Shown one piece after another: positions 18,812 through 27,650 of a stretch of DNA of 64,000 nucleotides; the first letter of the stretch is position 1, and every line of letters starts with the position of its first letter. The notes beneath the pieces are model-generated. The model did no database searches and was not told the origin of the DNA. It saw nothing but the letters and a program-made list of their open reading frames with translations. Origin of the DNA: JAAYHG01 sp012735455 (GTDB taxonomy: Bacteria; Bacillota; DTU030; DUMP01); the NCBI GenBank assembly GCA_050951365.1, contig JBMNIX010000012.1, forward strand, positions 120,769 to 184,768, in the 5' to 3' direction. Both the position numbers and the translations under genes were made by a program.

Positions 18812-19360
18812 ATGAAAAAGGGAGTACTGGTTGTAGTTGCCCTCCTAGCTATTGCCAGCGTGATGGCTGCCATGGCCTACACTTCAGCACAGGTCAGGAA
18901 CGATATGAATTTGAAGCTTGTCGACACCACTGAAGCTTTACTAGCCTTAACGGCTGGCAACCATGAGGCGGCATACTACAAGGGGTATGGTGCGGATAAC
19001 TATACCCAGGTACTGGCTATTGATCTGTCCAGGGGTCTTAACGGGGAGGAATTCGGTGTACAGCCATTCAGTACCTATATTTGGAATGAACTCTTTAACG
19101 TTAAGAACAATTCGGAAAACGCAGTGATGGTTAAGATCCGCACGGAACCCGATCAACAAGGTCGGGCTTGGGTCCGCATGAAGGGCGACCAAAACTGGGT
19201 AGTCCTCAGCGGTATTCATAACGGGGGCGGCGTCCTGGAGTTTAAGCTGGAACCTGGTGAGGATATGTGGATAGACACGAAGACAGATGCTCTCAATGGC
19301 TGGGAGCAAGAGTACGCCTGGACTCTTATTGTAGAGGCAGACGCAATCCCAGCAAGTTAA
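18812..19360 (+). CDS. Secreted TasA/DUF1102-like cargo protein
   Basis: The 182-residue protein starts at ATG 18812 after AAAGGAGG. Its leader (KKGVLVVVALLAIASVMAAMAYTSAQ) is followed by MNLKLVDTTEALLALTAG, a typical start for proteins cut by SipW-type peptidases. The mature part contains GVQPFSTYIWNELFNVKN followed by VMVKIRTEP, a beta-rich pattern repeated in the LPFTG protein downstream (GFQPASTYVYKDLFNIKN). There is no anchor or tail, so it would be released or polymerised. It lies between the divergent signal peptidase and the anchored paralogue. A filament subunit is the best guess by analogy with TasA; the sequence does not prove it. Confidence 0.72.
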   Translation: MKKGVLVVVALLAIASVMAAMAYTSAQVRNDMNLKLVDTTEALLALTAGNHEAAYYKGYGADNYTQVLAIDLSRGLNGEEFGVQPFSTYIWNELFNVKNNSENAVMVKIRTEPDQQGRAWVRMKGDQNWVVLSGIHNGGGVLEFKLEPGEDMWIDTKTDALNGWEQEYAWTLIVEADAIPAS

Positions 19361-19446
19361 TTGAGTTTAATGGTGCATCCTTTTCCTGGTTAAGTTTCTA
19401 AAGTTCGCGAACGCGATGTACCCGGGAGGAGCAGGATAAGATTACG

Positions 19447-19480
19447 GAGCGCCCCTGGTTCTCAGCCGGGGGTGCTCTTT
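19447..19480 (+). terminator. Intrinsic terminator after the cargo gene
   Basis: GAGC-GCCCCTGG pairs with CCGGGGG-TGCTC around a TTCTCAG loop, followed by TTTCTAT. It would separate the abundant free cargo from the anchored cargo and sortase downstream, allowing different expression levels. Confidence 0.75.
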
Positions 19481-19555
19481 CTATCGTGAGGCCAGGGGTG
19501 TGGTACTGGCAGGCAGGACAAGCAATTAAGTAGTGCTCCTGGCGGGGGGAGAGTG

Positions 19556-20437
19556 ATGAAGCGACGGGCTCTAGTTATTGAATTGTTGCTGATTGCCGTG
19601 GTAATGGCTCTAACTGGAACTTGGGTAACGCCACAAGTGTACTGTGCTGGGATACAAGCCGCAAGCCGGCTGATTGCCATGGAAGCTCTGCCGCGCTCAA
19701 ACGCGGTTATTAGCGCTGAAGCCGGCAAGCTGGTCTTTTTTCCGGGTATCGGCCGCGGCGGTGTTATGTATGGTTTTCAGCCCGCAAGTACGTACGTTTA
19801 CAAAGACCTTTTCAATATTAAGAACGCTGCTAGTAAACCGCTGCGCATCTGGTATACCCTGGAGGGCACCCTTGACGATTGGCACCAGCACACCGCTGGA
19901 TGTATTGTGCAGGAACGCATGTTTACTGTTGCCCACGGAAACGAAGCGTCTGAGTGGCTCCCTGGACCCGAACACAAGATTAGTGTAGGTGCTGAGGAAG
20001 TACTAGGTCCGGTACATTTTTATTTCGACATACCTTCTAGGTACCTGTCGGGCGAGTATAATGGCCTGTTTATCGTGCATGCCGAACTCTTTGACGAAGA
20101 GCCGGAAGACGACGATAACGGCAACGGCAGTAGTGGTGGCAACGGTGATAGTAAGGATAAAGATGAGCCGGAAAAGCCTCATGAACCGGAAAAACCGGAA
20201 GAATCCGGGCTGGTAGAGGAAGGTTCTGGAGGAGAGACTGAAGAAACGGAGCAGCCAAAGGTTGATGGCGAGCAAGAGGCCAACGAAGCGCCGGAACAAG
20301 ATGAAGCCGGCGACAGCCTGTTCCAGGGTCAAGGTAGAGGCGACCTGCCTTTTACCGGAGGAAACGAGGCGGCTGTACCTATCCTTGGCCTGATGCTACT
20401 GGGAGTTGCCAGCTGGTTGCGTAGACGTAAAGGATGA
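19556..20437 (+). CDS. Cell-wall-anchored cargo-like protein with LPFTG sorting signal
   Basis: The 293-residue protein has a signal peptide (RALVIELLLIAVVMALTGTWV), a domain with the GFQPASTYVYKDLFNIKN motif shared with the cargo at 18812, a Cys in HTAGCIVQER, an acidic Asp/Gly/Ser/Glu/Pro linker (about residues 180-260) and a complete sorting signal: LPFTGG, a hydrophobic stretch AAVPILGLMLLGVASWL and the tail RRRKG. It is therefore a sortase substrate. The stop overlaps the ATG of the sortase gene (ATGA), giving a dedicated substrate-enzyme pair. The start could be GTG 19553 or ATG 19556, with GGCGGGGGGAGA upstream. It is probably the wall anchor of the structure built from the free cargo (inference). 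Confidence 0.88.
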   Translation: MKRRALVIELLLIAVVMALTGTWVTPQVYCAGIQAASRLIAMEALPRSNAVISAEAGKLVFFPGIGRGGVMYGFQPASTYVYKDLFNIKNAASKPLRIWYTLEGTLDDWHQHTAGCIVQERMFTVAHGNEASEWLPGPEHKISVGAEEVLGPVHFYFDIPSRYLSGEYNGLFIVHAELFDEEPEDDDNGNGSSGGNGDSKDKDEPEKPHEPEKPEESGLVEEGSGGETEETEQPKVDGEQEANEAPEQDEAGDSLFQGQGRGDLPFTGGNEAAVPILGLMLLGVASWLRRRKG

Positions 20438-21027
20438 AAGAAATGCGTCGGGTGTGCGGCAACATTTTGCTTTTGCTCGGACTGTTCATGTTGATATATC
20501 CCTTCTTGGGCCGCTTGGAGGCCTTCTCTTGGCAGGTGAGCTTAGAGGAGCCAACCATCACTTCCGATTTCAAGGAAGGCCAGGTTATGCGAGAGAAGCC
20601 AAGCGTGCCCGTACTGGATAAGGCGGCCGAACAGGCTACGGCCACTATCGAAATACCGCGGCTTAAGGTTTCTGCCATGCTGGTTTACGGAACAAGCCGC
20701 GAACAGCTGAAAAAGGGTCCAGGCTTTTATGAGGAAAGCCCCTTGCCTTATGAAGAAGGGGCCAATGTGCTGATCGCCGGTCATCGCACCACATACGGAG
20801 CTTGGTTCCGCCACCTGGATAGCCTTGAGGCTGGGGATGAGATCAGTCTTTATGTGGGGGGAAAGAGATACTTGTATCGGGTGGAGAAGGTCTTTTCTGT
20901 AGCTAAGGATGACTGGAGTGTTACAGATCCAGTAGGTTATAGTGTCCTTACTCTAACAACCTGCCATCCACCTGGTTCAGCCAGAGAACGTCTGGTGGTT
21001 CGGGCTCGTCTTGTGCGTTGTCAGTGA
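20434..21027 (+). CDS. Sortase (class D/E-like transpeptidase)
   Basis: The 197-residue membrane-anchored sortase has an N-terminal helix (ILLLLGLFMLIYPFLG) and the catalytic set: His in LIAGHRTTYGAWFRHL (near residue 115), Cys in LTLTTCHPPG (near 181) and Arg in ARERLVVRARL (near 188). The TLTTCHP form points to class E or D rather than the housekeeping class A. It overlaps the LPFTG gene by four bases, so it very likely cleaves that motif and joins it to peptidoglycan or to another subunit. A substrate encoded right beside it suggests a dedicated enzyme. Confidence 0.93.
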   Translation: MKEMRRVCGNILLLLGLFMLIYPFLGRLEAFSWQVSLEEPTITSDFKEGQVMREKPSVPVLDKAAEQATATIEIPRLKVSAMLVYGTSREQLKKGPGFYEESPLPYEEGANVLIAGHRTTYGAWFRHLDSLEAGDEISLYVGGKRYLYRVEKVFSVAKDDWSVTDPVGYSVLTLTTCHPPGSARERLVVRARLVRCQ

Positions 21028-21309
21028 TGATCATTAATGCGTGGTCAGGGCTGGTTCGTACACTCTTGCTACTGTCTCTCAGCAACAACTTTGGACTTCG
21101 CTGTTGGGTTCCTGATCCGGAGTGCTGGATCAGGACCTTTCTTTTACTGCAGGTATCGAGGGAGACCTTGGTACCCTGTGTCTTTTTTTGGGAAAGCGGT
21201 CATTCTTGGTTGACGGTTTCATATATTGGAGTAATAGTGCCGGGAAGAGCATTCCTGGCCTTCAGGACCAACTTGAGCTTAAAGCGCAGGTGGTGCAGCG
21301 GATGGGGTT
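21028..21309 (+). other. Unassigned remnant between sortase and DUF1616 gene
   Basis: No intact gene is found. A plus-strand frame at 21122-21322 (DGFIYWSNSAGKSIPGLQDQ) looks protein-like in composition but has no ribosome site and no recognised domain. It may be the remains of a secreted protein broken by the same lesions that affect the next four genes. Confidence 0.35.
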
Positions 21310-21837
21310 GTGCTTGGACTAGGAATAGCCCTGGTCTTGCCAGGGTTTCTCATTCTCCGTGCGTTGTTTCCCGGAAGCAGTGAGTTGTCTACTCCCGAAT
21401 GGCTGGTATTAAGTTTAGCCCTTAGTGTGGCTACGGTACCCCTGTTTCTCTACCCTCTGCACTACACCCCGGGAGGTATTGGGCTGAGGGAGATTGGGGC
21501 ACTGTGGCGCCTGACCCAGCAGGCCGGGAGCGGCGATTTTACGGAGTTTTACGTGCTGAATTCTGCGGGTAGGGCGGAGGAGTATCCGACAGCTGTTCGT
21601 TCTGGTGAGGGGGTTGTCTTAACCCTGGGTGTTGGACACCAAGAGAAAGAGGCAGCCCGGTATTACCTGGTAGCTGAGTGTTGTGGCCGCCATAGACTGC
21701 GGGTGGCGGAGGTGCCTGTCAGCACCATCTACAATAGCAAGACCAAGCGCAGCCTGGTATGGCAGGGTATCGGTGTGCTAACGGGGGTAATACAACTTAT
21801 TATTTCTGATCTCTTCTTGCCGCATAAGGAGTTGTAG
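21310..21837 (+). CDS. DUF1616-like membrane protein, shortened
   Basis: The 175-residue frame has one or two N-terminal helices (GIALVLPGFLILRALFP and WLVLSLALSVATVPLFLY), then a jump to the external DUF1616 domain (TEFYVLNSAGRAEEYPTAVRSGEGVVLTLGV, by family pattern) and a C-terminal helix (GVLTGVIQLIISDLFL). Typical DUF1616 proteins are around 300 residues with more helices between these parts, so an internal segment seems missing. The family occurs near surface glycan and S-layer genes; its function is unknown. It is followed after two bases by the GT2 gene. Confidence 0.6.
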   Translation: MLGLGIALVLPGFLILRALFPGSSELSTPEWLVLSLALSVATVPLFLYPLHYTPGGIGLREIGALWRLTQQAGSGDFTEFYVLNSAGRAEEYPTAVRSGEGVVLTLGVGHQEKEAARYYLVAECCGRHRLRVAEVPVSTIYNSKTKRSLVWQGIGVLTGVIQLIISDLFLPHKEL

Positions 21838-21839
21838 AG

Positions 21840-22698
21840 ATGAGTGGCTTGGTAAGTGCGGTGGTTTGCACCTATACCCTGGAGCGCTGGCATGACTTAC
21901 TGGCGGCGATAAAATCCCTACAGCAGCAAACCTACTGCAACCTGGAGATTATTGTGGTGGTGGATCACAACCCGGACCTCTTAGACCGGCTTAGGGAACA
22001 CCTTGCCGGCAGTGGAGTAAAGGTGGTGGAAAATCAGGCCGTAAAGGGCCTTTCGGGGAGCAAGAACTGCGGAATTGCTGCTGCTCGGGGGGAAATAGTT
22101 GCTTTCTTGGATGACGATGCCGTGGCTGCTCCGGATTGGCTCGAGCGCATGGTGGAGCTGTATAGGGATGATAGTGGTGTGATGGCAGTGGGCGGCCAGA
22201 CCCTGCCGCTGTGGGTGGAGAAAAAGCCCGGCTGGTTTGCGGATGAACTGCAGTGGGTGGTGGGTTGCACCTACGGTGGACACCCGGAGGAGAAAAGCAG
22301 TATACGGAGTGTGTTTGGTGGCAATTGCTCCTTTCGCCGTTCTGCACTGGAGCAGGTGGGTGAGTTCTTACCCAACCTGGGGCGCATCGGTAACCACATG
22401 CTCACCGGAGAAGAGACAGAGTACTGCCTGCGTCTGCGTCAGTGCCTGCCGGGTAGCGAGATCCTCTACTGCCCTGCCGCGGATAATGCGGATCCTGCCG
22501 CGTGAGCCGCTACGGGCCCTTAGCCAGTTGACAGCGGTGCTTTTAATGGTGCTGTTTACCGGGGCGGGTTACCTGGCGGGACAGTGGGCGCACATATCTT
22601 TCTGTCTGCGGGGCTGGTGCACAGAAGAGCACCTGACCACAGCAGCTTGGGGCAGCAGTCTACTCTCCTGGTTACTGCTGGCGATGGCCGCACTAGGT
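21840..22698 (+). pseudogene. Family 2 glycosyltransferase, frame-broken with likely internal deletion
   Basis: The open frame to 22505 encodes a GT-A fold: AVVCTYTLERWHDLLAAIKSL, then GSKNCGIAAARGEIVAFLDDDAVA (the DxD motif) and GGNCSFRR with GEETEYCLRL. It stops after ILYCPAADN, where GT2 enzymes normally carry another 60-100 residues. Another frame resumes at about 22488 with LPREPLRALSQLTAVLLMVLFTGAGYLAGQW, which looks like the membrane tail of such an enzyme. The break lies at a short direct repeat (CTGCCGCG at both sides of 22473-22502), consistent with slippage or recombination deletion. The upstream DUF1616 gene suggests a role in a surface glycan. Confidence 0.65.
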
Positions 22699-23865
22699 AT
22701 GAGCCAGCTTACAATTGGGCCACTGGGGTTAGTGCATTCATTGCCGCCCCTCTATTTTCTCAGTGCTGTCTTTGGTCTGGTGAGTGGCTTCATCACCGTG
22801 CGCATAAGTAAAGCCAGGCCCTGGTTGCAGGGAAGCAACTGTTTCTTTCTCTTGATCCTACTCTGGCTGGTTCCTATTCTCCTGGAGGGTACCCCGCGTT
22901 TTGCTTCCAGTTATAAAACCATCGGCTTCGCCGAGTATATCCAGCGCACCTCAATCCAGCGGAGTGGGAACTTTTTTATCACAATTGGCCAGCTTTCCCC
23001 CTGCTTGTGGCTGCCCTGGGCCAGCTTGCAGGACTGGAAAATCTGTATCCTATTGCTCTTTACCACCCCTTTGTCTTGCAGTTGGTTCAGCTGGCAGTTC
23101 TCTATTGGTTACTGCAGCCAGAAGCGCGGGAGCTGGGTTTCCCCAACGGTTGGTACCTGGGTGCGGTTTTCTACCTCTTGGGGAACTTCGTGAACCAGGA
23201 TTACCTCTCACCCCAGAGCGCCGGCTATTTCCTGCTCACGGTCTTTTTCGGGCTCCTTCTCGGGCGTGAGTGCTGGCTGAAGGATTATCGCACCGCCTGG
23301 GGTTACAAGGTGCTGTTGGGACTGGTGTTCATAGGCCTTACCTTTACGCACTTCCTCTCCTCGCTGGTAGCTCTGGTGGTCTTGGGTGTTTTAGCCCTGC
23401 GCGAACGTAAGGCGTTTCTTACATTGCTCTTGTTTTGTTCAGTGGTAATAGTAGCCTGGAATCCTGGTTGGGCTTTTCATTTTTCTTGCTCTGGCAGTTC
23501 CCGTCCACTTTGTTGCCCACTATGGTAACGAGGCGGTTGATTATGTCGGTCCTGCTGTTATCCAGGGGGCGGACTTCTTGGCAGAGCATGCCAGCGGCGG
23601 GCGTGTTTGCGGTTACCAGCAGATTATAGGTAACACCAAACGAACGGAGTACTTTGCCGACCTAGAGTGGGAGGATTTCTTGGCCGGCCAAGAGGGTGAA
23701 ACAAAGCACTATCTGGCCTTGGGAACCTGGGAACGGGATTTTAGGAGGCTGTTTGAGGACCGGCCCGAGTTTGTTGACAGGATAGAGTCGATCTTGAAAG
23801 CGGATCCCCTAAGCGTCCTTTTTTACAGTAACGGGGAGATGAATCTCTACTATCGTAGACCTTAG
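22699..23865 (+). pseudogene. Polytopic membrane protein of glycan assembly, two frameshifts
   Basis: Joining three frames gives about 388 residues with eight or more helices and a C-terminal soluble domain. Frame breaks are at T6 22972-22977 (one T missing; joined reading NFFYHNWPAFPLLVAAL) and at 23460-23461 (one A extra; joined reading AWILVGLFIFLALAVPV). A loop with TIGFAEYIQR and FYHNWPAFPLL, then LGNFVNQDYLSPQSAGYF, resembles membrane polysaccharide polymerases or glycosyltransferases of the DUF2206/EpsG kind; this is a likeness, not a firm family. The C-terminal part (LEWEDFLAGQEGETKHYLAL) is soluble. It starts probably at ATG 22699 and ends just before the next lesioned gene. Confidence 0.55.
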
Positions 23866-23921
23866 CTGCGAAGGTGGTGGTGTGCTTGCTCGGGAAGCTG
23901 ACAACTGATGGAGGGAATAAA

Positions 23922-24693
23922 ATGAGATCTCCTAAGAACATCAGGTTTTCGTGAGTATCCTGATTATCCTAGTCCTGGCGGCACCAGTCAACTGCAATGC
24001 CTTGCGGGTGGAGAAGAACTGCAACGGCAGGGTGGCAGTGCTGGTGGATTCATCCTGGGACTATAGCCATGGCTGGTCGGAGACAGATTATGTGGGTATC
24101 GTGCGGGAACTGACCAGTGCATTGGAGTACCTGGGCTACGGCTATGACCTGGTGGACGAGAAAACCCCTCAGCAAGAACTGGAGCGTTATGCTATTCTTA
24201 TGGCGGTTACAGGCAGCCAGGGAGAGAGAATCCTGTCCTATGGTAAGGGCACGGGTCGTCCGGTGGTGGTTTTTTACAGTCTCGGTGCAGAGCTGGCTGC
24301 CGCTTTAGACATTCTTCCAGGGGATTTAGTCCTGGACAAAGAAGAGGAGCGCCCTCTGGAGCTAAAAAAGGAAAGCCCCTTAACCGCGGGGCTGATGAGC
24401 CACCACAGTGCCATTCCGTGGTGGGGGGCATATGAGCATCGCTTTGGTAAAGAAGCGGAAGTGCTCCTGAGTACTCCGAACGGACTGCCGGTGCTGGTGG
24501 AGCAAAGGGGTACAGCCGGGCATTATATTTTTTTCTAACCCGGGCGCTTACTTGGAATGCCTATAGCTACCGCTTGATCGACAACATCCTCCGGGAAACA
24601 ACTGATCTTCCTGCTATTGGTGGTGTGCCTGAGCACAAATTGTGTTCGGGGGCATATGAATACGATGTAAGAGATTTTGGCTCAGGAGCGTGA
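23922..24693 (+). pseudogene. Secreted protein of unknown function, two homopolymer frameshifts
   Basis: The longest open frame is 23951-24538, but ATG 23922 after GATGGAGGG encodes MRSPKNIRF and joins it if one T is added to TTTT at 23946-23949, giving a proper signal peptide (FVSILIILVLAAPVNCNA). At the other end, adding one T to the T7 run at 24528-24534 extends the frame to the TGA at 24691-24693 (joined reading HYIFFLTRALTWNAYSYRLIDNIL). The mature part begins RVAVLVDSSWDYSHGWSETDY and has a glutamine-amidotransferase-like fold pattern (VVVFYSLGAEL). I do not recognise the family. It closes the glycan block. Confidence 0.5.
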
Positions 24694-24707
24694 AAGGGGG
24701 GACACCA

Positions 24708-24914
24708 ATGGGCGTTCTTGTAGTTATTTTGATCCTGGTGCTAGTTTTCTTTGGAATCATGAGCCTGCAAAAACGTCAAAGCAAGGAGAAAGAGACGAAG
24801 GAAGTTGAGGCTTCCTCTGAAGAGGCGGTTCTCAAGGAGGTTTCGGAGGTTTCGACAGAGGTACCTGCTGCGTTAGAGGAGCCTGCAGAGGAGACGGATG
24901 AGAAAGTAGAATAA
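24708..24914 (+). CDS. Small single-pass membrane protein with acidic tail
   Basis: The 68-residue product starts at ATG 24708 after AAAGGGGGG. It has one membrane helix (MGVLVVILILVLVFFGIM) followed by a charged Lys/Glu segment (KKRQSKEKETKEVEASSEE in outline). The function is unknown. It is the last gene of the plus-strand block before a strong terminator. Confidence 0.6.
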   Translation: MGVLVVILILVLVFFGIMSLQKRQSKEKETKEVEASSEEAVLKEVSEVSTEVPAALEEPAEETDEKVE

Positions 24915-24927
24915 AAAACAGGCCAAA

Positions 24928-24962
24928 ACAGGCGGTCACCAGAAAAACTGGCGACCGCCTGT
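24928..24962. terminator. Strong hairpin terminator
   Basis: ACAGGCGGTC-A-CCAG pairs with CTGG-C-GACCGCCTGT around an AAAAA loop. It closes the plus-strand block and may also serve the minus-strand coaD transcript. Confidence 0.75.
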
Positions 24963-25108
24963 TCTCCGATCTATGCGGTTTCCGTTTTTTCACGTTACGC
25001 ACGCTGTTGGTCGATTGCGAACACCTTAATTTATGGCGTATCCGGTGACGAATCTCAACGCGGCTTTCCCTGCTGTGGCGGGTCCATGGGGAGCTTAGCG
25101 GGAAGAAG

Positions 25109-25600
25109 CTAGCCTGTATCCGCCTGATATTTGTGAGCCAATCTTGCTGCCACCAAAGGTGGTACCAAGTCCTGAACACTACCTCCATGGCTGGCAACTT
25201 CTTTAACGATGCTAGAGCTAAGGAAACTGTGCTCGGAGCTTGTCATCATAAATAAAGTCTCTATATTGTCATCCAGTCTCTTGTTCGCTAAGGCCAGTTG
25301 AAACTCGTACTCAAAATCAGAAATAGCCCTCAGGCCACGGATAATTACATTGGCTCCTTTACGGCGTACGTAATGAACCAGAAGGCCATCGAAGCTTTCC
25401 GTTTCCACATTGGGTATCTCAGCAGTTAGCGACTTTATCAGCTCGACGCGTTCTTCAAAAGTGAAAAGCTGTTGTTTGTGTTCCTGCCGACCTACTGCTA
25501 CTATGACATGCTCAAACAAACGGGAAACGCGGTGAATTATGTCCAAGTGACCGTTAGTAATCGGATCGAAGCTACCCGGATAAACGGCAATTTGCATCAT
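25109..25600 (-). CDS. coaD: Phosphopantetheine adenylyltransferase
   Basis: CoaD transfers AMP from ATP to 4'-phosphopantetheine in coenzyme A synthesis. The 163-residue protein carries the nucleotidyltransferase signature YPGSFDPITNGHLDII (T/HxGH motif), the substrate segment RGLRAISDFEYEFQLA and the late SSSIVKEVASHGG. I start at ATG 25600, after AAGGAAGG; a longer frame adds 14 unconserved residues. It stands alone between converging or differently oriented units. CoA supply is relevant to the acyl-CoA genes that follow, but no shared control is visible. Confidence 0.97.
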   Translation of the reverse strand: MMQIAVYPGSFDPITNGHLDIIHRVSRLFEHVIVAVGRQEHKQQLFTFEERVELIKSLTAEIPNVETESFDGLLVHYVRRKGANVIIRGLRAISDFEYEFQLALANKRLDDNIETLFMMTSSEHSFLSSSIVKEVASHGGSVQDLVPPLVAARLAHKYQADTG

Positions 25601-25758
25601 GACCTTCCTTTCTGGTATTCCCCCAAAGCCAGTTTGTATCACCCTAGCAACAGGGCATTGCGGCTGAGTATTTCTACAACCTTTGGAGTATCCTCTGTAA
25701 AAAAAGTGTGTTCCTCAATCACCAACCTCCAGTCCCAACGGACTGAAGGATACAGAAA

Positions 25759-25794
25759 GGGCTGTAGCCCCGACAATGCATCTGGGTACAGCCC
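25759..25794 (-). terminator. Terminator of the acyl-CoA/etf operon
   Basis: On the minus strand GGGCTGTA and TACAGCCC form a stem followed by TTTCTG, 55 bases after the etfA stop. Confidence 0.65.
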
Positions 25795-25848
25795 AAATTG
25801 ATCAGCCCATCACATAGCACCATCTCCGCAAGAAGAACAGCTAGGTGT

Positions 25849-26835
25849 TTACCGTTCTGCGGTGGCTTTAATCTCTTGCAGCAAGACTGGAATGATTTCC
25901 TTGACGTCGCCCACAATACCATAAGTTGCAAAGTTGAAAATGGGAGCGTTCGCATCCTTGTTGATGGCCACTACCACCTTGGATTTTTCCATTCCTACTG
26001 TAAACTGGATTGCCCCCGAGACGCCGCAGGTAATTAGAAGTTTCGGAGCCACCATTTTACCACTTTGTCCGATCTGGAAGGCACCGTCTATCCAGCCTTC
26101 GTCAACTGGCGGCCGGGTAGCTCCTACCACACCACCTAAAGCGTCGGCCAAGGCGTATAACTGTTCGAAATTCTCTTTGGAGCCCATGCCTCTCCCGCCG
26201 CAGACTATCACGTCGGCATCTTCAATCCGTGCTGCTTCTTGCTTTTCAGCTATGATTTCCTTTACTACCGTGATAAGGTCCTCCGGCTGCAGATCTACCG
26301 GCGCCGTGGTAACTTTGCCTGTACGTGTGGATCTCTCTGGCAGGGGGAAGACATTTGGCCGCACAGTGGCCATTTGCGGTCTGTGTTCGGGTATGACAAT
26401 GTCCACCATAACATTGTCGCCATAGGATGGCTTGGTCTGTACCAGGAGTCCATCTTTGTCCAGGCTGAGATCAAGGCAATCGGCTGTAAGTCCTGTTTCC
26501 AGTCGGGCAGCCACCCTGGGGGCCAAGTCCCGACCGAAACTTGTGGCTCCCAACAGCACTACATTAGGTTTTTTCTCCTGGACAAGCCTTGTTAGTGCGC
26601 GAGCATAGGGCAAGGTTCTGTAGTGGGCCAATTCTGGGTGATCGGCGAGTATTACTTCGTTAGCCCCGTAGTCTATTAGATCCTGCGCCCAATGCTCAAT
26701 CTCGTGCCCAAATAGCACCGCCACTACTTGCCCACCTGCTTGATCAGCCAGCTGGCGGGCTTTCCCCAACAGCTGCAAACTCACAGGAGCCAACCGTTCG
26801 CCCACTAGTTCCGCAACTACCCAAATGTCACTCAT
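25849..26835 (-). CDS. etfA: Electron transfer flavoprotein alpha subunit
   Basis: EtfA binds FAD and, with EtfB, takes electrons from the acyl-CoA dehydrogenase encoded two genes upstream. The 328-residue protein has an N-terminal ETF domain (VVAELVGERLAPVSLQLLGKA, LLGATSFGRDLAPRVAARL) and the C-terminal FAD domain (VVCGGRGMGSKENFEQL, LGGVVGATRPPVDEGW, TCGVSGAIQFTVGM, AINKDANAPIF). It is full length. The start follows GGGAGGTGG. Both Etf genes lie at the 3' end of the five-gene minus-strand operon. Confidence 0.96.
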   Translation of the reverse strand: MSDIWVVAELVGERLAPVSLQLLGKARQLADQAGGQVVAVLFGHEIEHWAQDLIDYGANEVILADHPELAHYRTLPYARALTRLVQEKKPNVVLLGATSFGRDLAPRVAARLETGLTADCLDLSLDKDGLLVQTKPSYGDNVMVDIVIPEHRPQMATVRPNVFPLPERSTRTGKVTTAPVDLQPEDLITVVKEIIAEKQEAARIEDADVIVCGGRGMGSKENFEQLYALADALGGVVGATRPPVDEGWIDGAFQIGQSGKMVAPKLLITCGVSGAIQFTVGMEKSKVVVAINKDANAPIFNFATYGIVGDVKEIIPVLLQEIKATAER

Positions 26836-26848
26836 TTAGCCCACCTCC

Positions 26849-27634
26849 CTACAACTGAATCCCGTGCTCTTCCAGTTTGGCCAAAAGCTGACCGGCTATT
26901 TCCTCGGCCTTACCGGTGAGCATTTCTACTTGGGAGGTTCTTTCGGGCGAGAACAGGCGAGTCACTCTAGTGGGAGAACCATCGCAACCAATTTTGCTGC
27001 TATCTACATCGAGGTCGTTGACTCCCCAAACAGTGATGGGCTTCTTGCCGGATCGAATGATACCGATAGGTGTCGGGTAGCGGGGTTTGTTGATTTCTTT
27101 GCCTACGGTGACCACTGCCGGGAGCGGTAGCTCCCAGACAGCGGTCCCCTCTTCACATTCCCTCCAAGCTGTGATCCGGCTACCATCGCACTCCAACTTC
27201 TTTACCATGGTCACCTGTGGTAGACTTAAGCGTTCTGCCAGCTCCGGCCCCACTTGCCCGGTGTCAGCATCCACAGCATGGCGTCCGCACAGTATCAGAT
27301 CCACCGGTTGTAGCTTTTTTATTGCCTGGGCCAATGTATAGGTTGTGGCCAAGACATCGGCTCCGCCGAAAGCCCGGTCGGATATCAGATAGGATTCATC
27401 CGCTCCCATAGCCAGGGCTTTACGTAGTGCTTCTTTCACCTGCAGGGGGCCCATACTAATTACGCTGACTTTACCCCCAAGCTTTTCCCTCAGCAGCAAA
27501 GCTTCTTCCAGGGCGTGTAAATCGAACAGATTAACTTCACATTCCGTACCTTCGCGTATCAGGTTGTGGGTGACTGGATCGACGCGAACATCCAGCGTCT
27601 TGGGGACTTGTTTAATGCAGACAACTATATGCAA
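26849..27634 (-). CDS. etfB: Electron transfer flavoprotein beta subunit
   Basis: The 261-residue EtfB starts with HIVVCIKQVP at TTG 27634, seven bases after GGGGTGGG; a longer frame overlapping the dehydrogenase stop adds eight unconserved residues. The family nucleotide site is visible in ILCGRHAVDADTGQVGPELA, and VTVGKEINKPRYPT is typical. It forms the heterodimeric Etf with the product of the next gene. Whether it is a bifurcating Etf cannot be told safely by eye. Confidence 0.95.
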   Translation of the reverse strand: MHIVVCIKQVPKTLDVRVDPVTHNLIREGTECEVNLFDLHALEEALLLREKLGGKVSVISMGPLQVKEALRKALAMGADESYLISDRAFGGADVLATTYTLAQAIKKLQPVDLILCGRHAVDADTGQVGPELAERLSLPQVTMVKKLECDGSRITAWRECEEGTAVWELPLPAVVTVGKEINKPRYPTPIGIIRSGKKPITVWGVNDLDVDSSKIGCDGSPTRVTRLFSPERTSQVEMLTGKAEEIAGQLLAKLEEHGIQL

Positions 27635-27650
27635 TAAGCCCACCCCATAC

